64,000 nt of DNA from an uncultured Prochlorococcus sp. (GTDB lineage Bacteria; Cyanobacteriota; Cyanobacteriia; PCC-6307; Cyanobiaceae): the NCBI GenBank assembly GCA_902576415.1, contig CACGVZ010000001.1:124001-188000 (forward strand), in the 5' to 3' direction. Position 1 is the stretch's first letter. Each line of letters begins with the position of its first letter. Position numbers and translations under genes: made by a program. This document shows positions 1 to 9,680 of the stretch, one piece after another. The notes beneath the pieces were generated by a model. The model made no database searches. It was not told the DNA's origin and was given only the letters and a program-made list of their open reading frames with translations.

Positions 1-543
1 GGTGAATTGCATCTAAAATCGGCTGAATCTAATCACAAAATGTTTGGGTTTCCAGTTGAGGGTTTTATCGGAACAACAGATCAGAAGAAAGGCTTGGAAG
101 ATAATTGGATAGATTGTTTTTTAAACTTAAGAATAATACCTCAATTATTAATTCTTAAACCAAAGACTTTAGATAAAGAAATCATAAATAAAGTTAAAGA
201 AAAAATTAAAACAGAATTACAGAATCATGAACCAATAAATGCTCTAGTTCATGGTGATTTGTGGTCAGGAAATGTAGGAACGGAAAAAAATGGTAAGGGA
301 GTTATCTTTGACCCTGCATCTTGGTGGGCAGATAATGAAGTAGATATAGCTATGACAAAATTATTTGGAGGTTTTAAAAAAGAATTTTATGAAGAATATC
401 ATAAAATTTTTCCTATAAAAAAAGGATTTGAAAAAAGAATTATTATTTATAATTTTTACCACATATTGAATCACGCCAATATGTTTGGAGGAGGGTATTT
501 AAAACAAGTTAAAGATTACGTAAAAGCAATACTAAAAATGTAA
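1..543 (+). CDS. Fructosamine kinase / protein-ribulosamine 3-kinase family protein, 5' truncated by the window edge
   Basis: Motif 'NALVHGDLWSGNVG' followed by 'GVIFDPASWWADNEVDIAMTKLFGGF', typical of the fructosamine kinase family; reading frame is open to the window edge. Confidence 0.85.
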   Translation, partial: GELHLKSAESNHKMFGFPVEGFIGTTDQKKGLEDNWIDCFLNLRIIPQLLILKPKTLDKEIINKVKEKIKTELQNHEPINALVHGDLWSGNVGTEKNGKGVIFDPASWWADNEVDIAMTKLFGGFKKEFYEEYHKIFPIKKGFEKRIIIYNFYHILNHANMFGGGYLKQVKDYVKAILKM

Positions 544-550
544 TATTAAA

Positions 551-916
551 CTATCCTAAATATGTTTTTTTTAGATTTTGTACTTTATCTAAAACAGCTT
601 CACGATTTTCACTGGTACGAAGATTCTGCCAGCTCCATTGACCTACAACAATGACGCCTAGTAGTTCAAGTAAACCTGGAAGAATTGGGAAAAAGTTAAT
701 CGTGTCGATGACAACTTTAATTATGATCTGAGCTATTACGACAACAGCGATTATGCCTGCCGCTTTGCCATACTTACCCATTTGAGTCCAATCAACATTA
801 CCAAGGGTTTCGTTGACTTTACCCATAACATCAGAGTACTTCTCTGAAAAGCCTTTGGTTTCTGAGCTTGTATCGGAGCCGGAGTCTTGATTTGACTCTG
901 GAGTGTTATCACTCAT
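551..916 (-). CDS. CAAD-domain (CURT1-like) thylakoid membrane protein
   Basis: 121 aa; acidic N-terminus, two hydrophobic segments, C-terminal 'LLELLGVIVVGQWSWQNLRTSENREAVLDKVQNLKKTYLG' as in cyanobacterial CAAD proteins. Confidence 0.75.
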   Translation of the reverse strand: MSDNTPESNQDSGSDTSSETKGFSEKYSDVMGKVNETLGNVDWTQMGKYGKAAGIIAVVVIAQIIIKVVIDTINFFPILPGLLELLGVIVVGQWSWQNLRTSENREAVLDKVQNLKKTYLG

Positions 917-1208
917 GAATTCAGTAAACTTAATATATGAACCAGACAGTATCGGAAAAATTGCCCGTTGACTACCTTTTTGTTGTGCAAAATTCCGAAC
1001 CGAAACATTTTGTATTTTTTTAGATGTATTGGTTTATAAAGTTTTTGAAGATATTTCAACTAAAAATTGCTTTATAAAAACTTCACATTATCATCTAGTT
1101 CTAACAAAAACATTAATAAATCCAAGTTGTAGGACAATTTTTCAAGGCTAAAAAAATTTTTTTAATTATTATATTTTCATAGTTTAATTTGTAAATTAGA
1201 TAAGTAGC

Positions 1209-2354
1209 ATGACTAAAGGTATCAAATTTAATTCCTTAAATACAGATGAAAAAGAAAGATACCAAAAACATTTAAGCCTCAAAGAGATAGGTTATGAAGG
1301 CCAAATAAGACTAAAAAACAGCTCTGTACTATGTATTGGAGCAGGTGGGCTTGGTTCTTCCGCTTTGCTTTATATGGCAGCAGCGGGAATTGGGAAAATT
1401 GGAATAGTAGATAATGATCAAGTTGAGAAGTCTAATCTCCAAAGACAGATAATTCACGAAACAAATACTATCGGGAATCTTAAAATTGATTCTGCCAGGG
1501 AAAGAATAAAAAAATTTAATCCTAATACTGAATTATTAACATTTGCAGAAAGAATTTACCCTAATAATGCATTAGAAATAATTCGAGAATTTGATATTAT
1601 TTGTGATTGTTCAGATAACTTTAGTACTAGATATTTAATAAATGATGCATGCCTACTACTAAATAAACCTCTTGTCTTTGGAAGCGTACAAGGCTTTGAA
1701 GGGCAAGTGAGTGTTTTTAATTTACATAAAGAAAGTCCTAATTTAAGAGATTTGCTTCCAGAATCACCTTCAAAAAATGCTATCCCAAGTTGTTCAGATT
1801 TTGGAGTTGTGGGCGTTTCAACTGGTTTAATAGGAATTTTTCAAGTAAATGAAATCATTAAAATCATTTTGAAAAAAGGTGAAATTTTAGATGGCAAAAT
1901 TTTGATTTTTGATCTGTTAAATATGAATATGAAAAAATTAAATCTAAAAAGTGATCAGGTAAATAAGCAAATAAAAAATCTTTCCCAGTTTATAGATTTT
2001 TATAGTGAAGATGATTGTTCTGAGAAAGATATTGAAATTAATAAAATCAATGCTAATGATTTTAATAGCCTGTACAAGGGAAAATCTAACAAAATTCTTT
2101 TAATTGACGTTAGGGAATATGAAGAATTTTCTACTTATGCAATAGAGGGTTCTATATCAATCCCACTAAGTAATTTGAACCAAGATTCTGAGTTAGGATT
2201 TATTCAAAAAGAAAGTCTAATTAAAGAGATTTTTACAATATGTAAATCGGGTAAACGTTCTGAAAAAGCGTCAAAAATATTATCTAAATTCAAAATTCAA
2301 TCTCGATCTATTGAGGGCGGTATAGAAAATGTAAAAAAATTATTGAGCAATTAA
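1209..2354 (+). CDS. MoeB/MoeZ/ThiF-family E1-like adenylyltransferase with C-terminal rhodanese domain
   Basis: 'GAGGLGSSALLYMAAAGIGKIGIVDNDQVEKSNLQRQIIH' and rhodanese part 'LLIDVREYEEFSTYAIEGSISIPL...CKSGKRS'. Confidence 0.9.
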   Translation: MTKGIKFNSLNTDEKERYQKHLSLKEIGYEGQIRLKNSSVLCIGAGGLGSSALLYMAAAGIGKIGIVDNDQVEKSNLQRQIIHETNTIGNLKIDSARERIKKFNPNTELLTFAERIYPNNALEIIREFDIICDCSDNFSTRYLINDACLLLNKPLVFGSVQGFEGQVSVFNLHKESPNLRDLLPESPSKNAIPSCSDFGVVGVSTGLIGIFQVNEIIKIILKKGEILDGKILIFDLLNMNMKKLNLKSDQVNKQIKNLSQFIDFYSEDDCSEKDIEINKINANDFNSLYKGKSNKILLIDVREYEEFSTYAIEGSISIPLSNLNQDSELGFIQKESLIKEIFTICKSGKRSEKASKILSKFKIQSRSIEGGIENVKKLLSN

Positions 2355-2367
2355 AATTATTAAAAAT

Positions 2368-3528
2368 TTAGTAATCTACACCTCTTTTTAAATCAACTCC
2401 AACATTCGCATAATGCTTATGACAGACCATTTCCGAGTAAACATCGGCAAGTTCAAAGTATGATGGTTCATTTTTACATCTCCCAGTAATAACAACTTCA
2501 GTTTCTGCTGGTTTTCTAAGGAGCGTTTGATGTATTGATTCAACTGGTAGTAACTCTAAATCAACAGTCGGGTTCAATTCATCCAAAATTATTGTTTTAT
2601 ACAAACCACTCAAAATAGCAGCTTTCGCAATTTCCCATGCTCTTTCAGCCTCAACGTAATCAATTGGTTGTTGCTGACCTCTCCAAACGATCGCATCTCT
2701 ACCTGAACGCAAATGATCCACCAAATGTGGGTAACTTTCTCTTAATGCTTCTATAGCAGCATCCTCTGTATAACCATTTCCACCTTTCAACCACTGCAAT
2801 ATTAAAACCCTATGGCTTTTATCTTGAGATATTCCTTTACCAATAGCTTGAAGAGCCTTACCTAGTGCACTTGTGGATTTTCCTTTTCCTTCACCTGTAT
2901 AAATCTCAATTCCTCCATTACATCTTCTTTGTTCTATTATTTTTGATGAGTGTTCTTTTAAACGCGGTCTCATTTCTGAATGAAGTTGCGATATTCTCAC
3001 CAAAGAAGGAGGTGCTGCCCTTCCGGTAATAATAATTTCCAAACCATCAGGCCGATTTTGAAGAGAATCAACTACTTCCTTAATATCAAGCATTCCTAAA
3101 TCTAGAACTGGATTCAACTCATCTAGTACAACTACAGAATAAAGAGAACTAGCAATTGCTCCTTTAGCAATATTCCAACCTCTCTTAGCCTCACCAATAT
3201 CAAACTTTGTAACCTGGTCAGCAGTAAAGAATTCCGATCTTCCAGTCCTTACATGGTCAATTAAGTGTGGAAAGCCTCTTTGCAAGGCCTCTATAGCTGA
3301 GTCCTCATCATATTGCCTCGCAGGACCTTTTAAAAATCTGAGTAGGAGAACTCTTGACTGTCTTTTTTCGCATATTCCTAATCCTATTGTCCTTAGCACA
3401 ACACCCAAAGCAGCTTGACTTTTACCCTTACCCTCTCCGTCATAAATATGCAATTGACCTTTTAACCTCTCTTGACTGTCACTTGCTGTGACTATTCCAA
3501 TCCCTCTATTTCTACTTGTATTCGTCAA
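2368..3528 (-). CDS. cobO: Tandem-duplicated CobA/CobO/BtuR-type P-loop corrinoid adenosyltransferase-like protein
   Basis: Two repeats each with 'YxGEGKGKS', 'VVLDELNPVLDLG'/'IILDELNPTVDLE' and 'EIIITGRAAPPSL'/'EVVITGRCKNEPS'. Confidence 0.85.
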   Translation of the reverse strand: MTNTSRNRGIGIVTASDSQERLKGQLHIYDGEGKGKSQAALGVVLRTIGLGICEKRQSRVLLLRFLKGPARQYDEDSAIEALQRGFPHLIDHVRTGRSEFFTADQVTKFDIGEAKRGWNIAKGAIASSLYSVVVLDELNPVLDLGMLDIKEVVDSLQNRPDGLEIIITGRAAPPSLVRISQLHSEMRPRLKEHSSKIIEQRRCNGGIEIYTGEGKGKSTSALGKALQAIGKGISQDKSHRVLILQWLKGGNGYTEDAAIEALRESYPHLVDHLRSGRDAIVWRGQQQPIDYVEAERAWEIAKAAILSGLYKTIILDELNPTVDLELLPVESIHQTLLRKPAETEVVITGRCKNEPSYFELADVYSEMVCHKHYANVGVDLKRGVDY

Positions 3529-3636
3529 TTGAATAACGTGAATAAGTTTAATCTAAGATATAGTTAAGAATATTATTAAAAATTTAATAATAAATTCAAC
3601 CTATTCATAGGTAATCCGAATAATAAAGTAAATAGC

Positions 3637-4461
3637 ATGTTCAATCAACTAGAAATTCTCTCTGATGAACAAAGTGAAAAGCTTTATACGATAAGGAGAT
3701 ACATTAAGGATCTTGATAGTGTTTGTATTGCGTATTCAGGAGGAGTCGACAGTACATTAGTAGCATCATTAGCTTTTGAACAATTAGGTGGCAAAGCCAT
3801 TGCAATTACTGGCATTTCACCTGCATTAGCAAATACACTCCGTGAAGAAGCAAAAAGTCAAGCAAAATGGATTGGAGTAAAGCATTTAGAAATCAAAACA
3901 TCAGAATTAAATGATTCAAGTTACAGTAAAAATCCTAAAGATAGATGTTTTGCATGCAAAAAAGAACTTCATAAACATACAACCTACTTATCTAAAAAGC
4001 TGAACTACAAGAATGTTTTAGATGGAGTAAATCTTGATGATCTTAAAGACTATAGGCCCGGTATAGAGGCTGCAAAAAAAGCAGGAGTCATTTCTCCTCT
4101 TGCAAAATTTCAATTTTCAAAAAAAGATATTCGGGATATATCAAGAGCATTAGGTTTTCCTTGGTGGGATAAACCTGCTCAACCGTGCCTTTCATCAAGA
4201 TTTCCTTATGGTCATGAAATAACTAGCGAAAGGCTAAAAATGGTTGAAAAAGCTGAAGAATATCTGAAAGTAGGTGGTTTATCGGATGTCAGAGTTAGAT
4301 GCCAAGGCTCAACAGCAAGAATAGAAATTCCCCAAAATGAATTAAAGCATTTTTTTAATAAATTTAATTTTCGTGAATTAGTTCAATATTTTTCTGATTT
4401 AGGATTTAATTGCACAAGCTTAGATCTTGAAGGACTAATAAGCGGAAAATTAAATAGATGA
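3637..4461 (+). CDS. larE: PP-loop ATP-pyrophosphatase, LarE-like
   Basis: 'CIAYSGGVDSTLVASLA' PP-loop, 'NPKDRCFACKKELH', 'WWDKPAQPCLSSRFPYG' typical of the LarE family. Confidence 0.85.
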   Translation: MFNQLEILSDEQSEKLYTIRRYIKDLDSVCIAYSGGVDSTLVASLAFEQLGGKAIAITGISPALANTLREEAKSQAKWIGVKHLEIKTSELNDSSYSKNPKDRCFACKKELHKHTTYLSKKLNYKNVLDGVNLDDLKDYRPGIEAAKKAGVISPLAKFQFSKKDIRDISRALGFPWWDKPAQPCLSSRFPYGHEITSERLKMVEKAEEYLKVGGLSDVRVRCQGSTARIEIPQNELKHFFNKFNFRELVQYFSDLGFNCTSLDLEGLISGKLNR

Positions 4462-4471
4462 AAATTTCAAA

Positions 4472-4909
4472 TTAAACAACGGTCCTCGTCTGTTTAGGCA
4501 CTTCTACAGGAGGATTACGCTCGATTATACGCAAAGAATGTTCTTCAGCGTTCAAAGCTTCTATTAAGTATTGACTAGCGTATTCAGGCATCATATTTTG
4601 ACCACATGTAAAAATATCGACTGCAGAATAATTAGATTCTGGCCAAGTATGTATTGAAATATGAGATTCCGCGAGTAACGCAATTGCCGTTACACCTTGA
4701 GGTTCAAACTTATTACTTATTAAATTCAGAACTGTTGCATTTGCCAACTTTGAGGCCATATTTAATGTACAGCGCAAAAAGGATTCATCATTTAATTTTT
4801 CGTAATCACATTTATAAAGTTCTAACAAAAGGTGTTTGCATTGATGATTTAATTTTTTATCGTTACTAAACGAAGGCAAAATTTGATTTTTTTTAGGTAC
4901 TTCCATCAA
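4472..4909 (-). CDS. speD: S-adenosylmethionine decarboxylase proenzyme
   Basis: 'ALLAESHISIHTWPESNYSAVDIFTCG' contains the ESHISIHTWPE processing site motif. Confidence 0.93.
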   Translation of the reverse strand: MMEVPKKNQILPSFSNDKKLNHQCKHLLLELYKCDYEKLNDESFLRCTLNMASKLANATVLNLISNKFEPQGVTAIALLAESHISIHTWPESNYSAVDIFTCGQNMMPEYASQYLIEALNAEEHSLRIIERNPPVEVPKQTRTVV

Positions 4910-4958
4910 AAAAAATTTATATAAGTATAAGATTAGCCAAAAATCATCATTTTTAGAA

Positions 4959-6059
4959 TCATAAATAAATCATTTGCGAAGAGCCTATGAAAGATTGATT
5001 AAATTTATCCAGATGTGTCGCGCTTATAAAACATTGACTATCTTTGCCGACAGAATTTAGTAACAAATTTTGTCTAGTTATATCTAGTTCTGCCAAAACA
5101 TCATCCAATATAAGTATTGGAGGAACATTTAATGTTTTAGTTAATAAATCTAGTTCCGCCATCTTTAAAGCCAAGATAAAAGTTCTTTGCTGTCCGGATG
5201 AACCATATTTTCTAACAGAAATATCATTAATTAGAAACTCAATATCATCACGGTGAGGACCAAAGCTACATTTACCAGTCAATGCTTCCATTGAACGCTG
5301 ATTTAATAGTTGCTCTAATATTTTCTTACGGATAAATTCTTCTTCTTCTTCTTCTGGGCTTATATTTTGTATACCTGAAAGGAAATTTATATCTATTTGC
5401 TCCTTAGATTTACTTAAGTGATTATGCCAATACTCTACATATGGTTTTATTTTTAATAAAGCTCTTCTTCTACGTCTAAAAATTCTTGTACTTATTATTG
5501 ACATTTGGATATCAAAACTTTCTACAATATCTGGAGATAGATCCTTTGGAAAGGTTTCTGAACGCCAAAAATAACTTCTTTGTTTTAAGAGTCTGTTGAA
5601 TCTACTTATCAAGTCTAAATATACGGGTTCAAGCTGAGCAACTACTTTATCAATCCATGTTCTGCGATAACTTGGTTCACTTCTAACAATATCTATATCA
5701 TTAGAACAAAAACATACGCTTCTAATATAGTTCTTTATTGCACTATGTTTTTTCAAGATTGATTCATTTACATAAATTTTCTTAGGACCTTTTCGAAATA
5801 AATTTAACTTTAAATCATCTTTAAAATCTATTTGCCCCATAACGACAGCCATATCACTATCGTTTTCTATTAAATCTTTATCACTTAATGCTCTATTTGA
5901 TTTTAATTGACTTAAAAATTCAACCGATTCCAGTAAATTTGACTTGCCAATTCCATTGCATCCAAGAACTATAGCTCTTTGCTCTTTTAGATCAATTTCA
6001 AAACTTTTATGGTTCCGAAAATTTTTAATTTTTAAGTTATTTAAAAAAATTTTCTTAAT
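4959..6059 (-). CDS. recF: DNA replication/repair protein RecF; 5' end uncertain (ORF track starts at 5852, but the frame is open to 6122)
   Basis: The ORF track begins after the Walker A motif. Manual translation upstream gives 'IKKIFLNNLKIKNFRNHKSFEIDLKEQRAIVLGCNGIGKSNLLESVEFLSQLKSNRALSDKDLIENDSDMAVVMGQ'. Signature 'GKCSFGPHRDDIEFLINDISVRKYGSSGQQRTFILALKMAEL' and 'PPILILDDVLAELD' present. Confidence 0.85.
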   Translation of the reverse strand: MKKIFLNNLKIKNFRNHKSFEIDLKEQRAIVLGCNGIGKSNLLESVEFLSQLKSNRALSDKDLIENDSDMAVVMGQIDFKDDLKLNLFRKGPKKIYVNESILKKHSAIKNYIRSVCFCSNDIDIVRSEPSYRRTWIDKVVAQLEPVYLDLISRFNRLLKQRSYFWRSETFPKDLSPDIVESFDIQMSIISTRIFRRRRRALLKIKPYVEYWHNHLSKSKEQIDINFLSGIQNISPEEEEEEFIRKKILEQLLNQRSMEALTGKCSFGPHRDDIEFLINDISVRKYGSSGQQRTFILALKMAELDLLTKTLNVPPILILDDVLAELDITRQNLLLNSVGKDSQCFISATHLDKFNQSFIGSSQMIYL

Positions 6060-6126
6060 GCATTCATTAATTAAACTAGCTAAATTTAAAGTATTTAGAT
6101 TTTCTTTAAATAAATTGAAAATTTAA

Positions 6127-6200
6127 GGGCATGTAGCTCAGCTGGATAGAGCATCAGATTCCGGTTCTGATAGTCGGGGGTTCGAATCCCTCCATGCCCG
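6127..6200 (+). tRNA. tRNA-Arg (anticodon CCG)
   Basis: Cloverleaf read by eye: acceptor GGGCATG/CATGCCC, anticodon stem TCAGA-TTCCGGT-TCTGA, T-loop GGGTTCGAATCCC; discriminator G; no encoded CCA. Confidence 0.95.
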
Positions 6201-6210
6201 TAACATAATT

Positions 6211-6657
6211 TCAAAGTTTATATCCCATTACTCTTATGCCATTTGGATCTAGTATAAATCCACTTTCTTCTAAACTAATAAATGAAGAAACTGGAGCCTG
6301 AACAGAAATACTACATCCGGGCATTTCTCTATTTATTTTCTCAAGAGTGACTTGAAGCAATATTGAATAAAAAAGCTTCTGGTTATTTCCTGTTACTGCA
6401 CTTAAATTCCATAAGTTAGCATTCAATCCCCTGTCTGATGTAACCCTTACAAAACCATAGATTTTATTCTTTAATTCATTTTGTATGGTGAAGAAGAAAT
6501 TGCTCTTCTGAATAGCATCAGAAAGTGGTTTTATTGGGAATGTCTCGCAACCACAATTAGCCAAAAGTTTGTTAACTTCTTTTGCTAATGGGATCTTAGA
6601 AGAGTTAACAAAATAACCTTCAGGAAGAATAAGTTTTTTTTTAGAAAAATATTGCAA
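6211..6657 (-). CDS. GNAT-like acetyltransferase / conserved hypothetical protein
   Basis: 'KNKIYGFVRVTSDRGLNANLWNLSAVTGNNQKLFYSILLQVTLEKINREMPGCSISVQAPVSSFISLEESGFILDPNGIRVMGYKL' resembles a GNAT fold; weak family evidence. Confidence 0.6.
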   Translation of the reverse strand: MQYFSKKKLILPEGYFVNSSKIPLAKEVNKLLANCGCETFPIKPLSDAIQKSNFFFTIQNELKNKIYGFVRVTSDRGLNANLWNLSAVTGNNQKLFYSILLQVTLEKINREMPGCSISVQAPVSSFISLEESGFILDPNGIRVMGYKL

Positions 6658-6660
6658 TTA

Positions 6661-9627
6661 TCAACCTGTATTTCTCATGCCAGCTGCTATCCCATTAATA
6701 GTTAAGAGTGCCCCTCTTAATAGTTCACTTCTACTATAAGCTCTTTTAGATTCATCTTTTTCAAAAAATTCGCTAATTGGGGGTTGTCTTGTTTGGTCTC
6801 TAAGTCTTCTTAAAAGTGAAACCTGCAAAAAACCTAGAGGGATGATTGTCTTATTTCTCAAATTTACTGATGATTTTAAGTCTCGATCAGATTCTAGGAG
6901 CTTATATTTACCAGTAATTTCAAGTATTAAAGATTTTGTTAGATTATATTCTTTAGATATGACCTCAAAAATAACATCGAATGACTCTCTATTTTCTTTA
7001 CTGCCAAGAGTGTCAACATAATATTTAGCAACTTCCAAATCTACTTTGGATAACGTCATTTCTACCTTAGATATGAGCATCCTAAAAAACGGCCATCTTT
7101 GATGCAAAACTCTTAATAATTCAATTTGTTGAGGGTCTGAATTTAATTCAGATGATAATGCAGTACCCACACCAAACCAACTAGGCAATAGAAATCTACT
7201 TTGTGTCCAGCCAAATACCCATGGAATAGCTCTTAAACTTGACAAATCTTTTGCGCCTTTTTTTCTTCTTGCAGGCCTACTAGATATTTGTAATTTACTT
7301 ATTTCTTCAATTGGAGTTACCTCTTGAAAAAAATCTAATAAATCTGGATTTTCGTGCACTAATTTTCTATAGTGAGACCTCGACGTTTCTGCTAGCCTAG
7401 ACATTAATTCATTCCATTCAGGAGTAGCATCAAGCCTATTATTTACTAGACTATTTTGAATAACAGCTGTAGTAACCGTTTCTAAATTATACAAAGCCAG
7501 TTCAGGAAGACTATATTTTGAAGCTAAAACTTCACCTTGTTCTGTTATTTTTATTCGCCCTTTTAAAGTACCACTTGGTTGAGCCAATATTGCCTGATAA
7601 GCTGGCCCTCCCCCTCGACCTACAGATCCACCTCTTCCATGAAAAAGCCTAAGCAATAAGTTATTTTTATTTGCAAGATTTTGCAGAGCTATTTGTGCTC
7701 TATGAATTTCCCAATTACTTGAGACAAACCCTGAATCTTTATTACTATCAGAATACCCAAGCATTAATTCTTGAAGAGGTTTAAAAGATTCTCCAACTTT
7801 TGGCAATAATGATTTATAGAAATCTAATTTAAATAAAGTTTCCATTACCTCTGGAGCTCTTTTGAGATCTTCAACAGTTTCAAAAAGAGGAACGACCAGT
7901 AGTTTTGACTTTTGTGAATTTTGATCTAGAAGTCCCATTTCTTTTGCCAACAGGAGAACTTCCAGCAAATCAGATGCACTATGGCTCATTGAAATTACAT
8001 AAGAATGACAAATGCGGCTTCCAAATTCTTGCTGCAGTCTCTTAACCATTTTAAAAACTGAAAAGGTTTCTTCTGTAGTTTTTGTCCAGTTAACATCAGT
8101 GGGAATTAAAGGCCTTTTTGTATTTAATTCTTCTATAAGCCATTTAACTTTCTCTTCTTCAGACATTTGGTCGTATTGCAAAGATAAATCAAGATAGTTT
8201 GTAAGCTCCTCTATAGCCTCGCTATGCCTTGTACTTTCTTGACGAATATCTAAACTTGCTAAAGAAAATCCAAAAATATGAACCTGAGTAAGTAAATTAT
8301 TAACCGCTTCGCAAGTTAGATCTGTACTAATCAGGCTATTTTTAATCAGCTCTAGATCATAAGTAAATTCATTCACTGATTTGTAATATAAGTTTTCAAC
8401 TTTTTCTATATTTTTAGTATCTATTTCTCCCTCTAAGTCAAATTTCCAGCCACTATCAGCTAATAAATTATTTCTTTCTTGCGTTAATCTTAACTTTTCT
8501 AAAATATAACTCAATTTCAATCTGTAAGGTTCCGATCTATATCTTGTCGCCCTAGCTTCATAGATTTCTGGGAACTTAACTCTATCTGTTTCTAATGATT
8601 CTAAGAGAGAGGAACTAACTTGACTCCATTGCATAGATACACTTAACTGATCTCTAAGATTGGAAATTGCAATAATATATCTCTCTAACATCAACTGCCT
8701 TTGGTAGCAGGCAGTTCTCCATGTTATGTCAGGAGTAACCGATGGATTACCATCCCTGTCGGAGCCAACCCAAGAACCAAAGTTACAAAAAGATTCGGAG
8801 GGCATCTGAACGTCTGGATAATTTTCAGCAAGTGCTTCAGAGATTCTGCCTCTCAATTGAGGCATTGCATTAAATAAAACTCGCTGAAAATAATGCAAAG
8901 CATAATCTACTTCGTCTAAAACTGAAGGTTTAAATTGATGTAATTCGTCTGTTCTCCACCAAAGTCTTACTTCCTCCTTTAGTTGGGTCTTTAAAGAATT
9001 TTTTTCTTCTTTTGTTAAAAACTGCTCAACCTGTATTTTTTTTAACAAATTTGCAACCCTAGTTTGTTTATGTCTAATCGTATGTCTTACTATCTCGGTG
9101 GGATGAGCTGTAAAAACTAAACGAATGTCTATTTCCTGCAATAACTCCTCTAATTTTCCTGGAGGTACATTTAATTTTCTCAGTCTATAAAATAATTCTC
9201 TAAACGTTACTGGGGCATTTTGCCTTGCCAATGCAGGGGCAAAAGGGTCAAGGTTGTCGGGGGATTTTTGAACATTTTTATTAGTAAAACTTTGTATATA
9301 TCTATCTTCCTCTACTCTTTGTTCCAAAATATTAACTAGTTGAAAATATAATGAAAAAGCTCTAGCTGCTGCTATTGATTCTGCCAAATCCATAGAATTT
9401 ACAATATCAACTATCTCTTTTTTAAAATTTTTTGAACTATCGTCATCAATTTGTTTTGAAGAACTCAATTCTTTGAGTTGAATCAATCTCTCTGCTTGTT
9501 CTTCAGGGCATTCTTCTCTGAGCACAGATTCCCATAAATCCTCTATTAAAAGGCGATTTTTATCCAGTGGATCATTATTACTTATAAGATCCATTTTATT
9601 ATTTTCTTTCTGTTTAAAAGATTCCAT
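6661..9627 (-). CDS. ppc: Phosphoenolpyruvate carboxylase
   Basis: '[18 protein letters not shown]', '[18 protein letters not shown]', '[22 protein letters not shown]', '[19 protein letters not shown]', C-terminal '[10 protein letters not shown]'. Confidence 0.99.
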   Translation of the reverse strand: MESFKQKENNKMDLISNNDPLDKNRLLIEDLWESVLREECPEEQAERLIQLKELSSSKQIDDDSSKNFKKEIVDIVNSMDLAESIAAARAFSLYFQLVNILEQRVEEDRYIQSFTNKNVQKSPDNLDPFAPALARQNAPVTFRELFYRLRKLNVPPGKLEELLQEIDIRLVFTAHPTEIVRHTIRHKQTRVANLLKKIQVEQFLTKEEKNSLKTQLKEEVRLWWRTDELHQFKPSVLDEVDYALHYFQRVLFNAMPQLRGRISEALAENYPDVQMPSESFCNFGSWVGSDRDGNPSVTPDITWRTACYQRQLMLERYIIAISNLRDQLSVSMQWSQVSSSLLESLETDRVKFPEIYEARATRYRSEPYRLKLSYILEKLRLTQERNNLLADSGWKFDLEGEIDTKNIEKVENLYYKSVNEFTYDLELIKNSLISTDLTCEAVNNLLTQVHIFGFSLASLDIRQESTRHSEAIEELTNYLDLSLQYDQMSEEEKVKWLIEELNTKRPLIPTDVNWTKTTEETFSVFKMVKRLQQEFGSRICHSYVISMSHSASDLLEVLLLAKEMGLLDQNSQKSKLLVVPLFETVEDLKRAPEVMETLFKLDFYKSLLPKVGESFKPLQELMLGYSDSNKDSGFVSSNWEIHRAQIALQNLANKNNLLLRLFHGRGGSVGRGGGPAYQAILAQPSGTLKGRIKITEQGEVLASKYSLPELALYNLETVTTAVIQNSLVNNRLDATPEWNELMSRLAETSRSHYRKLVHENPDLLDFFQEVTPIEEISKLQISSRPARRKKGAKDLSSLRAIPWVFGWTQSRFLLPSWFGVGTALSSELNSDPQQIELLRVLHQRWPFFRMLISKVEMTLSKVDLEVAKYYVDTLGSKENRESFDVIFEVISKEYNLTKSLILEITGKYKLLESDRDLKSSVNLRNKTIIPLGFLQVSLLRRLRDQTRQPPISEFFEKDESKRAYSRSELLRGALLTINGIAAGMRNTG

Positions 9628-9680
9628 ATATTTATTATGTCACAAGTAAAAATGTTCAGATAAAATGTTTATTTAATTAA

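Noticed and set aside
917-1208. 292-bp divergent spacer as a possible ncRNA locus
   Set aside because: Length is compatible with two divergent promoters; no structured or conserved ncRNA motif was recognised.
1209-2354. Missing first CxxC zinc motif in the MoeB/ThiF-like domain
   Set aside because: The 'PNLRDLLPE...IPSCSDFGVVG' pattern is what I would expect for MoeZ-type rhodanese fusions, so I do not consider it an anomaly.
4654-4869. 71-aa ORF antisense to speD, and other antisense ORFs at 8012, 11047, 11590, 12573, 13271, 14978, 15617, 15826, 17520, 41031, 41257, 62503 and 63383
   Set aside because: Each is inside a well-supported gene on the opposite strand and shows no protein-like motifs.
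5944-6126. 60-aa plus-strand ORF
   Set aside because: Antisense to the true 5' part of recF, which the ORF track omitted for lack of a standard start codon.
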